From assembly GCA_042219525.1 (NCBI GenBank), contig JBDGPU010000158.1, positions 1-10,308 on the forward strand: a stretch of DNA of 10,308 bases, in the 5' to 3' direction. Positions 1 to 7,084 of the stretch are shown here, in pieces. The notes under the pieces are model-generated. The model was not told the origin of the DNA. It made no database searches and worked only from the letters and a program-made list of their open reading frames with translations. The position numbers were made by a program, and so were the translations under genes. Numbering within the stretch: position 1 is the stretch's first letter; every line of letters begins with the position of its first letter. This DNA is from JBDGPU01 sp042219525 (lineage in GTDB: Archaea > Halobacteriota > Halobacteria > Halobacteriales > Haloferacaceae).

Positions 1-61
1 TCCTGGCGGACTGAAAGGGCGACGGCCGGTCGCGCCAACGGGGAGTCGCTGAGTCAGGCCC

Positions 62-93
62 TATCTGCGCGGGCGGTGCGGAGAGCGCAGATA
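62..93. repeat. 9-bp perfect inverted repeat, 14-nt loop
   Basis: The arm TATCTGCGC at 62-70 is the exact reverse complement of GCGCAGATA at 85-93, leaving a 14-nt GC-rich loop. It follows a GACTGAAAGGGC-like stretch at 9-20. From memory, such GAAAGGGC stretches and CTATCTGCG...GCAGATA palindromes recur in haloarchaeal intergenic DNA; I cannot confirm this here. No reading frame is supported. It could fold as an RNA or DNA hairpin, or be part of a longer dispersed repeat entering from the left edge. Confidence 0.6.
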
Positions 94-103
94 TCCTGCT
101 TCG

Positions 104-150
104 CGAGAAATCGAAGATTTCTCGGAGCCCGAAAATCTCCGATTTTCGGG
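104..150. repeat. Two adjacent perfect triloop hairpins
   Basis: The first hairpin has arms CGAGAAATC (104-112) and GATTTCTCG (116-124) around GAA, a 9-bp stem. The second has arms CCCGAAAATC (128-137) and GATTTTCGGG (141-150) around TCC, a 10-bp stem. Both are perfect and only 3 nt apart, with A/T-rich centres in a GC-rich genome. They resemble the palindromic A+T-rich repeat type described in haloarchaea, but family membership is inferred. No T-run follows, so a simple terminator role is not indicated. Confidence 0.75.
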
Positions 151-160
151 ACAGCGACCG

Positions 161-455
161 CGAGCGGCCGAGGGCTTTCTGGGAGTTTGCGGTGCTGTCA
201 AGTGCAAGTCCGTATCACCTGCCTAAACCCGCACATAGCGAGCGGCCGAGGGCTTTCTGGGTGTCTGCGGTGCCGTCGAGCGCAGCAGCGTCTGCACCCG
301 TGCATCCAGTATATAAGCGAGAGCAACCGAGGCCTTTCTGGACGTTTACGGTGCTGTCGAACACAACAGCGTCTGCACCTTTATATGTGGTTTATAAGCA
401 AGCGCGGCTAAGGGTTTTCAGACCGCCCACGGTGCTATCGAGCGCGGCAACGTCT
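161..455 (+). repeat. Four degenerate tandem units, about 80 bp each, with TATA-like boxes
   Basis: Units begin at about 161, 239, 318 and 399. Copies 1 and 2 share CGAGCGGCCGAGGGCTTTCT; copy 3 keeps GAGGCCTTTCTGG and copy 4 decays to AAGGGTTTTCAG. The core is followed in each by CGGTGCTGTCGAGCGC or a variant. Copies 2 and 3 end in TATATAAG (310-317) and TTTATAAG (391-398), good archaeal TATA boxes; copy 1 ends in the weaker CACATAG. Core spacings are 78, 81 and 81 bp, so two frames stay open, but differences between copies 2 and 3 fall mainly at codon positions 1 and 2, which argues against protein coding. Later copies drift to A and T. Copy 3 can form GGTGC/GCACC (350-354/375-379) or GCTGT/ACAGC (353-357/366-370) stems. 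Possible tandem promoters or small RNA units, or a decaying dispersed repeat. Confidence 0.75.
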
Positions 456-621
456 AATCGATCCAGACCGTCAAATTACGAATAGTGGATGGCCAGCAAA
501 ACGGATCAATCACCGCCAAACTCGACCGCGCTCACTCCGACGTCGATCGACTACTCCGCGATCATATTCCGAAAACTTGTCACGCGTTCGCCTGATCACG
601 CTCCGTAAATCCGCAATCACG
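456..621. other. Noncoding spacer before the kinase gene
   Basis: This stretch between the tandem array and the kinase promoter is less GC-rich than the genes. It contains stops in all plus frames and no recognisable gene, RNA or clear repeat. It is included because, together with the array, it makes up more than 600 bp without a gene. Confidence 0.5.
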
Positions 622-627
622 TTTAAG
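622..627 (+). promoter_or_regulatory. Candidate TATA box for a leaderless kinase mRNA
   Basis: TTTAAG lies with its centre about 28 nt upstream of the ATG at 653. Archaeal transcription usually starts about 26-28 nt downstream of the TATA centre, so the transcript would begin at or next to the start codon. Leaderless mRNAs are common in haloarchaea, and no Shine-Dalgarno sequence sits at the usual distance. Inferred from spacing only. Confidence 0.4.
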
Positions 628-652
628 AAGGTGAAAGCCGAACCCGGGGGCA

Positions 653-3600
653 ATGAGTCGGGACGTCGGCGAGAAAGCTCACCGTGACCTGGGTGGACAC
701 GTGAGAAAGTCCGAGTTCGGGACGCAGAATGAGGCGCCGAAAGGTCACGACCACGATCACGCTGCCCTCCTCTACGAGAGCCGGGCGGAGCAGTTCGACG
801 CGGTTGCAGCCTTCCTGCGTGAGGGGATCGAGCGCGACGAGCGATGTCTCTACATCGCTGCGGAGCACTCCAGACCGGAGGTCCTGGCCGAACTACGGGA
901 ACGCGACGTCGACGTCGACTGGGCGGTCGACGAAGACCTGCTCACGACCCTCACGCCGGCGGAAACGTATCACCGGACCGGCGAGTTCGACGAGGACGCG
1001 ATGCTCGAGTTCTGGGAGGACGCCATCGAGGCGACGAGAACCGACGCCGACGCCACGGGGTTGCGGGCGGCCGCGGAGATGGACTGGGTTCTCGACAGCG
1101 CGACGACGAACGAGGAGCTGACCGACTACGAGGCCGTCCTCAATCCAGTTTTCGAGACCGACAGCGACCCGGCAGTGCTCTGTCAGTACGACCGCGATCG
1201 GTTTCCCGCGGACGTACTCGAGGACGTGGTTCGCACGCATCCGAAGCTCGCCTCCGGGAAGCAGGTCTCGTGGAACGTCTACTACACACCGCCGGAGCGG
1301 TACTTCGCACCCACGGACCCGGCCGCGAAGGTCGACCGGATGCTGGACACCGTCCACGAACGAAGCGAAGCGAAAACCGCGCTCCGCGAGCACAAGACGT
1401 ACCTCCAGGACCTCTACGAGATCGCCGCCGATCCGGACCTGCCGTTCGACCGGAAAGTGGAACGGGTGCTCGACCTCGGTCGGGACCGGTTCGATCTCAG
1501 TATGGGGTTCTTCCTGAAGCAGGACGGTGACGAGTTCCAGGTGCTCAAAACGCGAGGAACGCCCCTCGAGGAGGGCAGCGCGACCCTCTGTGCGAACTCG
1601 GACCACTACTGCAAGCGAACGGTGACCGTCGAGGCGCCGGTCGGCGTCGAGGACGCCGAAGCCGCCGGGTGGGGTGACGACCCGCTGTATCAACAGTACG
1701 ACCTCGGCTGTTATATCGGGACCAGGCTCACCGACGGGACGGAGACGTTCGGCTCCGTCTGCTTCTCCGACGACTCGCCGCGTGAACGGGAGTTCACGGA
1801 CGCCGAGTACACCTTCCTGGACCTGCTGGGCCAGTGGTTGAGCTACGAGCTGGAACGGCGCCGCCGCGAGCGGGAACTCCGACAGTCGAAACAGCAGCTC
1901 AAGCGGATCTTCGAGAGCAGCCACGACGCGATCTACATCATCGACCCGAAAGCCGACGAGATCCTCGGGGTCAACCAGGCCGGCTGTGAGCTGCTCGGAC
2001 TCTCCCGGACCCAGATCCTGGAGCGGGGGCCCTCCGACTTCCACCCCAACGAGATGGACCGCTTCCAGGAGTTCGTTGGGGAAGTGTACGAAACCGGAAG
2101 CGGCTGGACCGACGAACTCACCTGTCTCCATCGGTCCGGCAGGACGATCCCCGTCGAGATGACGGCCTCGCGCATCCAGTACGACGGCCGCCAGTGCATG
2201 CTCGCGATCGCCCGGGACATCAGCGACCGCCGGGAACGCGAGCGCGAACTCGAGCAGGCGAAGCGACAGTTCGAAGCGGTGTTCGACAATCCGGTTTCGT
2301 TCGTCGGCATTCTCGACCCCGACGGCACCGTCCGCCGCATCAACGAGACCGCACTCGAGTTCACCGACGCCGACGAGTCAGCGCTTCGTGGCGAGAAGTT
2401 CTGGGACTGCCCGTGGTTCGACCACTCTGCGGAGCTCCGTGACGAACTGCGTGAGGTCGTCGGCCGCGCCGCGGATGGCGAGTACGTCCGCGCGGAGCTA
2501 CCACACCGGGGGCCGGACGGCGAGGAGCGCATTCTGGACTCGATGCTGGAACCGGTCCGGAACGACGAGGGCGAGGTCGTCGCCATCGTGCCGTCGGGCC
2601 ACGACATCACCGAACTCCGGGAGAGCGAGCAGTCCCAGCGCCAGCTCTACGAGATCGTTGCCGACCCGACCATGACGTTCGAGGAGAAGCTCCAGGACAT
2701 GCTCGACCTGGGCTGTGACCACTTCGACATGGACCTCGGCGGTGTCGCCCGCGTCGACCCGGACACCGACTGGTTCGAGGTCGAGCTGATCAACGACGAC
2801 CACGAGCATCTGGAACCCGGGACGACGTACCCCCTCTCGGAGACCTTCAGCAGCGAGACGGTCACCGACGACGGGGCGCACGCCGTCCCCGACGTCACGG
2901 AGTACCCCGACAAACTGCCCGTCGAGCGGTTCGACGTCCAGTCGTACCTGGGCACCCATTTCGAAGTGCCCGACGGCGACGACCGAACGCTCTGGTTCAT
3001 CTCGAACGAGCCTGCCACGGACGGCATCAGCGACGCCGACCGCACGTTCAACCACCTGATGGGCCAGTGGGTGAAGTACGAACTCGAGCGCCAGAACTAC
3101 GAGGCGGACCTCGAACGGACGATCGACCAGTTACAGCAGTCGAACGACCGGCTGAAGCAGTTCGCCTACGCGGCCTCCCACGACCTGCAGGAGCCGCTGC
3201 GGATGGTCTCGAGCTACCTCCAGCTGCTCGAGGAGGAGTACGTGGACGAGCTCGACGACGACGCCCACGAGTACATCGACTTCGCCCTCGACGGGGCGAG
3301 TCGGATGCGCACGATGGTCGAGGACCTGCTGGCGTTCTCGCGAGTCGAGCACGCGGACGGAACGTTCGAGCCGGTCGACTGTGACGCCGTCCTCGACCGG
3401 GTACTGGAGAACTACCGGATGCACATCGACGAGGCGAACGCGTCGGTTACCGTCGATCCGCTGCCGACGGTCCAGGGCGACGAGGAGCAGCTGGAGCAGC
3501 TCTTCGCGAACCTCGTTGCGAACGCGGTCAAGTACAACGACGGCGACGCGCCCCAGGTGGAGGTGTCCGCGACGGAACGGGCGGACCACTGGGAGTTCGC

Positions 3601-3820
3601 CGTCGCGGACGACGGGATCGGGATCGCCCCCGAGAAGACCGACCGCATCTTCGAGGTGTTCAAGCGACTCCACCACGCCGACGAGTACTCCGGCACGGGT
3701 ATCGGGCTCTCACTGTGTCAGGAGATCGTCGAGAACCACGGCGGCGATATCGACGTCGAATCCGAACCGGGCGTGGGCTCGACGTTCACCTTCACGATCC
3801 GGAAGCGCCCGGCCGAGTAG
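653..3820 (+). CDS. MEDS-GAF-PAS-PAS-GAF sensor histidine kinase
   Basis: A 1055-residue cytoplasmic histidine kinase; no signal peptide or membrane segment is visible. Order: MEDS-type sensor domain (about 34-215, opening GHDHDHAALLYES), GAF (about 250-400), PAS (about 415-525, ending IARDISDRRERE), PAS (about 537-655), second GAF (about 662-812), HisKA (about 838-905) and HATPase_c (about 945-1052). The phospho-acceptor is probably His843 in ASHDLQEPLR. The ATP site shows the N box (Asn957 in NLVANAVKYN), the G1 box DDGIGIAP (986-993) and the G2 box GTGIGLSL (1014-1021), so the kinase looks intact. The two GAF regions are internal duplicates: each opens LYEI.ADP and closes with GQW..YELER. 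Charged helical linkers follow both. ATG 653 fits the TATA box at 622; a GTG at 701 is an alternative. No response regulator gene is adjacent. By family it autophosphorylates and signals to a response regulator or output protein; ligand unknown. Confidence 0.93.
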   Translation: MSRDVGEKAHRDLGGHVRKSEFGTQNEAPKGHDHDHAALLYESRAEQFDAVAAFLREGIERDERCLYIAAEHSRPEVLAELRERDVDVDWAVDEDLLTTLTPAETYHRTGEFDEDAMLEFWEDAIEATRTDADATGLRAAAEMDWVLDSATTNEELTDYEAVLNPVFETDSDPAVLCQYDRDRFPADVLEDVVRTHPKLASGKQVSWNVYYTPPERYFAPTDPAAKVDRMLDTVHERSEAKTALREHKTYLQDLYEIAADPDLPFDRKVERVLDLGRDRFDLSMGFFLKQDGDEFQVLKTRGTPLEEGSATLCANSDHYCKRTVTVEAPVGVEDAEAAGWGDDPLYQQYDLGCYIGTRLTDGTETFGSVCFSDDSPREREFTDAEYTFLDLLGQWLSYELERRRRERELRQSKQQLKRIFESSHDAIYIIDPKADEILGVNQAGCELLGLSRTQILERGPSDFHPNEMDRFQEFVGEVYETGSGWTDELTCLHRSGRTIPVEMTASRIQYDGRQCMLAIARDISDRRERERELEQAKRQFEAVFDNPVSFVGILDPDGTVRRINETALEFTDADESALRGEKFWDCPWFDHSAELRDELREVVGRAADGEYVRAELPHRGPDGEERILDSMLEPVRNDEGEVVAIVPSGHDITELRESEQSQRQLYEIVADPTMTFEEKLQDMLDLGCDHFDMDLGGVARVDPDTDWFEVELINDDHEHLEPGTTYPLSETFSSETVTDDGAHAVPDVTEYPDKLPVERFDVQSYLGTHFEVPDGDDRTLWFISNEPATDGISDADRTFNHLMGQWVKYELERQNYEADLERTIDQLQQSNDRLKQFAYAASHDLQEPLRMVSSYLQLLEEEYVDELDDDAHEYIDFALDGASRMRTMVEDLLAFSRVEHADGTFEPVDCDAVLDRVLENYRMHIDEANASVTVDPLPTVQGDEEQLEQLFANLVANAVKYNDGDAPQVEVSATERADHWEFAVADDGIGIAPEKTDRIFEVFKRLHHADEYSGTGIGLSLCQEIVENHGGDIDVESEPGVGSTFTFTIRKRPAE

Positions 3821-3860
3821 GCCCGGTTGGTAACTCGGCGTCGTGTTGCAAGAGTCGCTA

Positions 3861-3943
3861 GCGAGTCGGGTGACGTCCCAGCCGTCGCTGGCGACTTGAG
3901 CGACATCGGAGGCGACGCGCTCGCGAGTAGGGGGACGTCGCAG
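3861..3943. repeat. Imperfect 21-bp direct repeat in convergent spacer
   Basis: Positions 3861-3881 and 3923-3943 match at 18 of 21 bases, both containing GCGAGT...GACGTC..CAG, 62 bp apart. The spacer also holds the palindrome TCGCTAGCGA (3855-3864) and GTCGCTGGCGAC (3884-3895). It lies between the 3' ends of the kinase and aCPSF1 genes, where both must terminate. No gene is supported here. Confidence 0.55.
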
Positions 3944-4025
3944 GCGACGTGCTGGGATCGAGGGAATACCGCAGGTAACGCAGCCAGCAGCCAGCAGCGC
4001 GGTCAGGCCACGGCGCTCGCCGTGG

Positions 4026-5951
4026 TTACTTGAATCGGAACGTCTCCAGGTTCTTCGGCGCGAACGTGCGCATGTTGTAATCGTGGTACAGCGCCGACGA
4101 CAGGTCCTGGACGGAGTCCTCGTCGCCGTGGACACAGAGCACCTTCTCCGGGCGCGGGTTCATCGTCTTCACGAAGTTCTCGAGCCCCTGGCGGTCGGCG
4201 TGGCCGGAGAAGCCGTCGACCGTCTCGGTGTCCATCTCGAGGGTCAGCGTCTCGCCGCGGCTCCCCTCGCCCCAGTCTGAGACGGGGATCTCGTCCCAGC
4301 CACTCTGGATGCGTCGGCCGAGCGTTCCCTGTGCCTGGTACCCGACGAAGGTCATCGTCGAGTCCGGGTCCGAGCCGAGGTGGCGCAGCCAGGACATGAT
4401 CGGGCCGCCCTCGACCATTCCCGACGTCGAGAGAATGATACACTCCTCGCCGTCGGCGACCTCCTGTCGCTCGTCCTCGCCGCCGTCGATGTGGTTGAAC
4501 TGGTCGGCGAGGAACGGGTTCTCGTCCTCGTGGAAGATGCGGTCGCGCAGGTCATCCCGGAGGTACTCGGGATACGTCGAGTGAATCGCCGTCGCCTCCC
4601 AGATCATCCCGTCGAGGTGGACGGGCATCGTCGGGATGTCGCCCTCGCGCATCGCCTCCTCGAGGACGAGCATGATCTCCTGAGACCGCCCGACGGCGAA
4701 GGCCGGGATGAGGACCTTGCCGTTCTGCTCGTACGTCTCGTTGATGACCTCCTTCAGGCGCTCCTCGGAATCGGCCTGGTCGGTCTGGTAGTCGTTGCGA
4801 CCGCCGTAGGTCGACTCCAGCACGAGCGTCTCGACGCGCGGGAAGTCATTGACGGCGCCGTTGAACAGGCGCGTGTCGTCGTAGTGGATGTCGCCGGAGA
4901 AGGCGACGTTGTACATTCCGTCGCCGATGTGGAAGTGGGTGACTGCCGAGCCGAGAATGTGGCCCGCGTTGTGGAACGTGAGCTTCACGTCGGGCGCGAC
5001 GTCCGTCACGTCGCCGTACTCAAGCGGGATGGTGTGCTTGATAGCCTCGCGTACCTGCTCGGACTCGTACGGGGGCGTGCGCCCCTCCTTGGCGGCCACG
5101 TCGAGGTAGTCGAGCTGGAGCAGGCCCATCAGGTCGCGGGTCGGCTCCGTCGTGTAGATGGGGCCGTCGTAGCCGTACTTGAACAGGAGGGGGATGAGCG
5201 CGGAGTGGTCCAGGTGCGCGTGCGTGAGCACAACGGCGTCGATGTTGGACGCGCCGGCCCCGAGCGCCTCGGGGACCTGAAGGTACGGCACTTCGCCCTC
5301 GGCACCGGGTTTGTCGCCGCAGTCGATGAGGATGCGCGTCTCCGGCGTGTTGAGGATGAAGGCAGCGCGACCGACCTCGCGGCAGCAGCCGAGCGTCGTG
5401 ATCCGAACCCACTCCTCGTCGGAGAGCTCCTCGCGGTGGATCTGGCGGCCGACGCGTTCGAGGATGTCACGGCGTTCTTGCCGCTCCTGCTTGAGGAAAT
5501 TTCGGACGTTCGAGACGGTCGAGGACTCGATCGGCGGCGTCCGGACGACCTCCGGCGTCCAGCCGACCTCCTTCGTGATCTCGCGGAGGGTCGAACCCCG
5601 GCGACCGATGACCATGCCGGGCTTCTCGGCCTCGATGACGACCTCGCCCGTATCCTCGTGGAAATCGAGGTCCGTAACGCCGGCGTCCTCCGGAATAACG
5701 TCCATGACGGCGTCCTCGGCCTGCGCGGCCGGAGAGAGGGTGCTGGGATCCGGGCGGACCGTGATCCGCTTGCGGAGCTGGGAGGCGAGGCGGCGGATGA
5801 GGTCGCCGTCGCCGGCGAAGCGCTTCGGGTCGCGCGTGTAGACGACCAGCTCGGGGCCCTCGTATTTGACGTCAGTAACCGAGATGTCGCTCGGAATCTC
5901 CTGTTCGATTTCGGATTTCAGATCTTCGAGTTGCTTGTCGACGTGACTCAT
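4026..5951 (-). CDS. aCPSF1/FttA, beta-CASP transcription termination nuclease
   Basis: A 641-residue archaeal CPSF73-like ribonuclease, at the family's usual length. Known role: it cleaves nascent RNA, typically in U-rich 3' regions, and drives archaeal transcription termination. The N-terminus carries a KH-like region (about 1-70) and a KH domain (about 85-150) with the RNA-binding loop IGRRGS (115-120). The metallo-beta-lactamase part (about 180-400 and 560-641) shows HAHLDH (244-249) for zinc binding, the third-motif His331 in NAGHILGSA, Asp354 in FSGDIHY, and C-terminal His574 in FSGHAD and His608 in CVHGD. The beta-CASP insertion spans about 400-550. All catalytic residues expected of an active nuclease are present. 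The start at 5951 gives MSHVDKQLEDL, as I recall for haloarchaeal homologues; the frame is open further upstream to 6563, but that extension overlaps the divergent gene and is Arg-rich shadow sequence. Divergent from the 6201 gene and convergent with the kinase. Confidence 0.97.
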   Translation of the reverse strand: MSHVDKQLEDLKSEIEQEIPSDISVTDVKYEGPELVVYTRDPKRFAGDGDLIRRLASQLRKRITVRPDPSTLSPAAQAEDAVMDVIPEDAGVTDLDFHEDTGEVVIEAEKPGMVIGRRGSTLREITKEVGWTPEVVRTPPIESSTVSNVRNFLKQERQERRDILERVGRQIHREELSDEEWVRITTLGCCREVGRAAFILNTPETRILIDCGDKPGAEGEVPYLQVPEALGAGASNIDAVVLTHAHLDHSALIPLLFKYGYDGPIYTTEPTRDLMGLLQLDYLDVAAKEGRTPPYESEQVREAIKHTIPLEYGDVTDVAPDVKLTFHNAGHILGSAVTHFHIGDGMYNVAFSGDIHYDDTRLFNGAVNDFPRVETLVLESTYGGRNDYQTDQADSEERLKEVINETYEQNGKVLIPAFAVGRSQEIMLVLEEAMREGDIPTMPVHLDGMIWEATAIHSTYPEYLRDDLRDRIFHEDENPFLADQFNHIDGGEDERQEVADGEECIILSTSGMVEGGPIMSWLRHLGSDPDSTMTFVGYQAQGTLGRRIQSGWDEIPVSDWGEGSRGETLTLEMDTETVDGFSGHADRQGLENFVKTMNPRPEKVLCVHGDEDSVQDLSSALYHDYNMRTFAPKNLETFRFK

Positions 5952-6150
5952 AATGTAGTCTGTGCCCGCGTTGCGGGCGAACGCACGCATCCGCCGGCCC
6001 TCGGGAGGGGGGTCGCTCGCGCTGCCGCTTGCAACCCGATGGCTGCGGATCCGGACGTGGACGGCGTAGGCATAATGACGATTACTGTCCGTAGTTCGGG
6101 TGCGGGAACAGCGAACGAAAACCCGCTTAATCGATGCTATGCCCGTCGCG

Positions 6151-6159
6151 TTATAAAAG
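6151..6159. promoter_or_regulatory. TATA box TTATAAAAG in divergent promoter region
   Basis: The centre of TTATAA (6151-6156) is about 47 nt upstream of the ATG at 6201, giving a predicted transcript start near 6180 and a leader of about 20 nt. TTATAA is its own reverse complement, and the minus strand reads CTTTTATAACG, so the same box could fire toward aCPSF1 with a leader of about 175 nt. No better TATA box was seen closer to the aCPSF1 start. The plus-strand role is more secure than the minus. Confidence 0.55.
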
Positions 6160-6200
6160 CCTTCGCAAACTGCAAGGTGTCGCGGCCGTTCCATCGGTGT

Positions 6201-6686
6201 ATGCACGTGACACCCGAGACGGTCGTCGCGGAGCGCGACCGCATGCGCGACCGTGCGGCCGTCGTCGTCCCGCTCATCAACGACACCCGAGACGCGCTGG
6301 GGGAGCTGTTCGACGCCGACGTCGACCACGTGACGCCGGCCGCGTACCGCCGGGAGGTCGATGCCGTGTTCACGGACGGCGACGTCGCGGTCAACGTCGC
6401 GGGCTACGCCGGCCTGCTGCGCGACCTCGACGTCGACGGCGACTACCCTGGCTTCGTCGTCGACGAGGTGCTGGGCCGAGAGCTCGCGGCGACGATCGCC
6501 GGCGAGCAGCCGCTCGCGATGCTCGCGCAGGCAACCTTCCACGTCGCCGACGCCAGGATCCACGGCGAGGATGGCGCCGTCGCCGGCGCCGACGACCTCG
6601 ACGCGGCGCTGGCCGCGGGGTACCAGACGCGGCTCCCCGGGTGGGACTGGCGAACCGAGGAGAGTCCCTTCGCGGTCGACACCTGA
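6201..6686 (+). CDS. Acidic haloarchaeal protein of unknown function
   Basis: A 161-residue protein that I do not recognise. It is soluble and acidic, rich in Asp, Ala and Val, with no signal peptide, membrane segment, cysteine or zinc motif. The first half looks helical (ETVVAERDRMRDRAAVVVPL), and the only tryptophans sit near the C-terminus in LPGWDWRTEESPF (about 145-157), which may be a conserved tail worth aligning. Gene status rests on strong G/C third-position bias, a TATA box at 6151 with normal spacing, and a full-length frame. The antisense frame here is only the upstream extension of aCPSF1 and reads as low-complexity Arg and Val. It diverges from aCPSF1 with 249 bp between start codons, which may mean shared regulation but does not show a shared function. 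Confidence 0.8.
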   Translation: MHVTPETVVAERDRMRDRAAVVVPLINDTRDALGELFDADVDHVTPAAYRREVDAVFTDGDVAVNVAGYAGLLRDLDVDGDYPGFVVDEVLGRELAATIAGEQPLAMLAQATFHVADARIHGEDGAVAGADDLDAALAAGYQTRLPGWDWRTEESPFAVDT

Positions 6687-6690
6687 CAGT

Positions 6691-6756
6691 GTCGCTGGCG
6701 TCGCTGGACTCGGCCGTCGCTGGCGTCGCTGGACTCAGCCGTCGACGGATTCGGCC
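6691..6756. repeat. 25-bp tandem repeat just after a stop codon
   Basis: Positions 6691-6715 and 6716-6740 are identical at 24 of 25 bases. Each contains GTCGCTGGCGTCGCTGG, itself two GTCGCTGG words 10 bp apart. A shorter diverged copy follows at 6741-6756 and another GTCGCTGG at 6757-6764. The array begins 4 nt after the stop of the preceding gene, so it would lie in its 3' untranslated region. The two near-identical units suggest recent duplication, by slippage or recombination. Confidence 0.8.
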
Positions 6757-6784
6757 GTCGCTGGGCGGTGCGTGGTCGTCGAAA

Positions 6785-6848
6785 ACGGTGAGCGGAAGCC
6801 GCTCACCGTAGCCGGCGCAGTGGTAGCGCCGACCGGTGGAATGCCGGT
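6785..6848. repeat. Cluster of three perfect hairpins
   Basis: The strongest has 11-bp arms, ACGGTGAGCGG (6785-6795) and CCGCTCACCGT (6799-6809), around AAG. It is followed by GGCGC/GCGCC (6814-6818/6826-6830) and ACCGG/CCGGT (6832-6836/6844-6848), both 5-bp stems with 7-nt loops. The triloop design matches the hairpins at 104-150. No T-run follows directly, so they are more likely dispersed palindromic repeats or 3' RNA structures than bacterial-type terminators. Confidence 0.75.
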
Positions 6849-7084
6849 GGCCACGTAGGTACCTGTGGGATGCCGGATGCTACCCAGCGGCCGACTGAAC
6901 GGACGAACGCCGAACACAAATAACCATCCCCTGCGTCAGACAGCCGTCCGATATTTTCCACGTTCTAACGCTGTAACTGCGGATTTCTCTTTTCGCCCTC
7001 GCGGATTCCGGGTCCCGACAGTTTCCGGTCGGCGGCTTTCAGGCGCAATTTCGATCGTCGAGGCGGGTGGTCGAGCCGCCGAGA
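6849..7084. other. Remainder of convergent intergenic region, no gene
   Basis: This part of the 398-bp gap between two convergent genes shows no convincing reading frame. It contains the 8-bp palindrome AGGTACCT (6857-6864), a T-rich patch ATTTCTCTTTTCG at 6983-6995 that could serve plus-strand termination, and a small GGCGG/CCGCC stem (7062-7066/7076-7080) just past the stop of the minus-strand gene. Both termination roles are guesses. Confidence 0.4.

Noticed and set aside
161..455. CRISPR array
   Set aside because: The units have no exact short repeat with unique spacers; similarity runs through most of each unit and decays, and no cas genes are present.
76..485. Two overlapping plus-strand frames with repeated peptides (RGLSG and PRAFW types)
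   Set aside because: They follow from repeat spacings of 78, 81 and 81 bp. Differences between copies fall mainly at codon positions 1 and 2, and no start with promoter or ribosome-site support is present.
893..2131. 412-residue minus-strand frame inside the kinase
   Set aside because: Shadow of the kinase sensor domains; composition and lack of motifs argue against a gene.
5952..6563. N-terminal extension of aCPSF1 by about 200 residues
   Set aside because: It overlaps the divergent gene at 6201, is Arg/Val/Asp-rich shadow sequence, and the 641-residue form starting at 5951 matches the family length.
4380..6686. 768-residue plus-strand frame antisense to aCPSF1
   Set aside because: Low-complexity Leu/Val/Asp/Arg composition typical of antisense frames in GC-rich haloarchaeal genes; only its last part, starting at 6201, is a gene.
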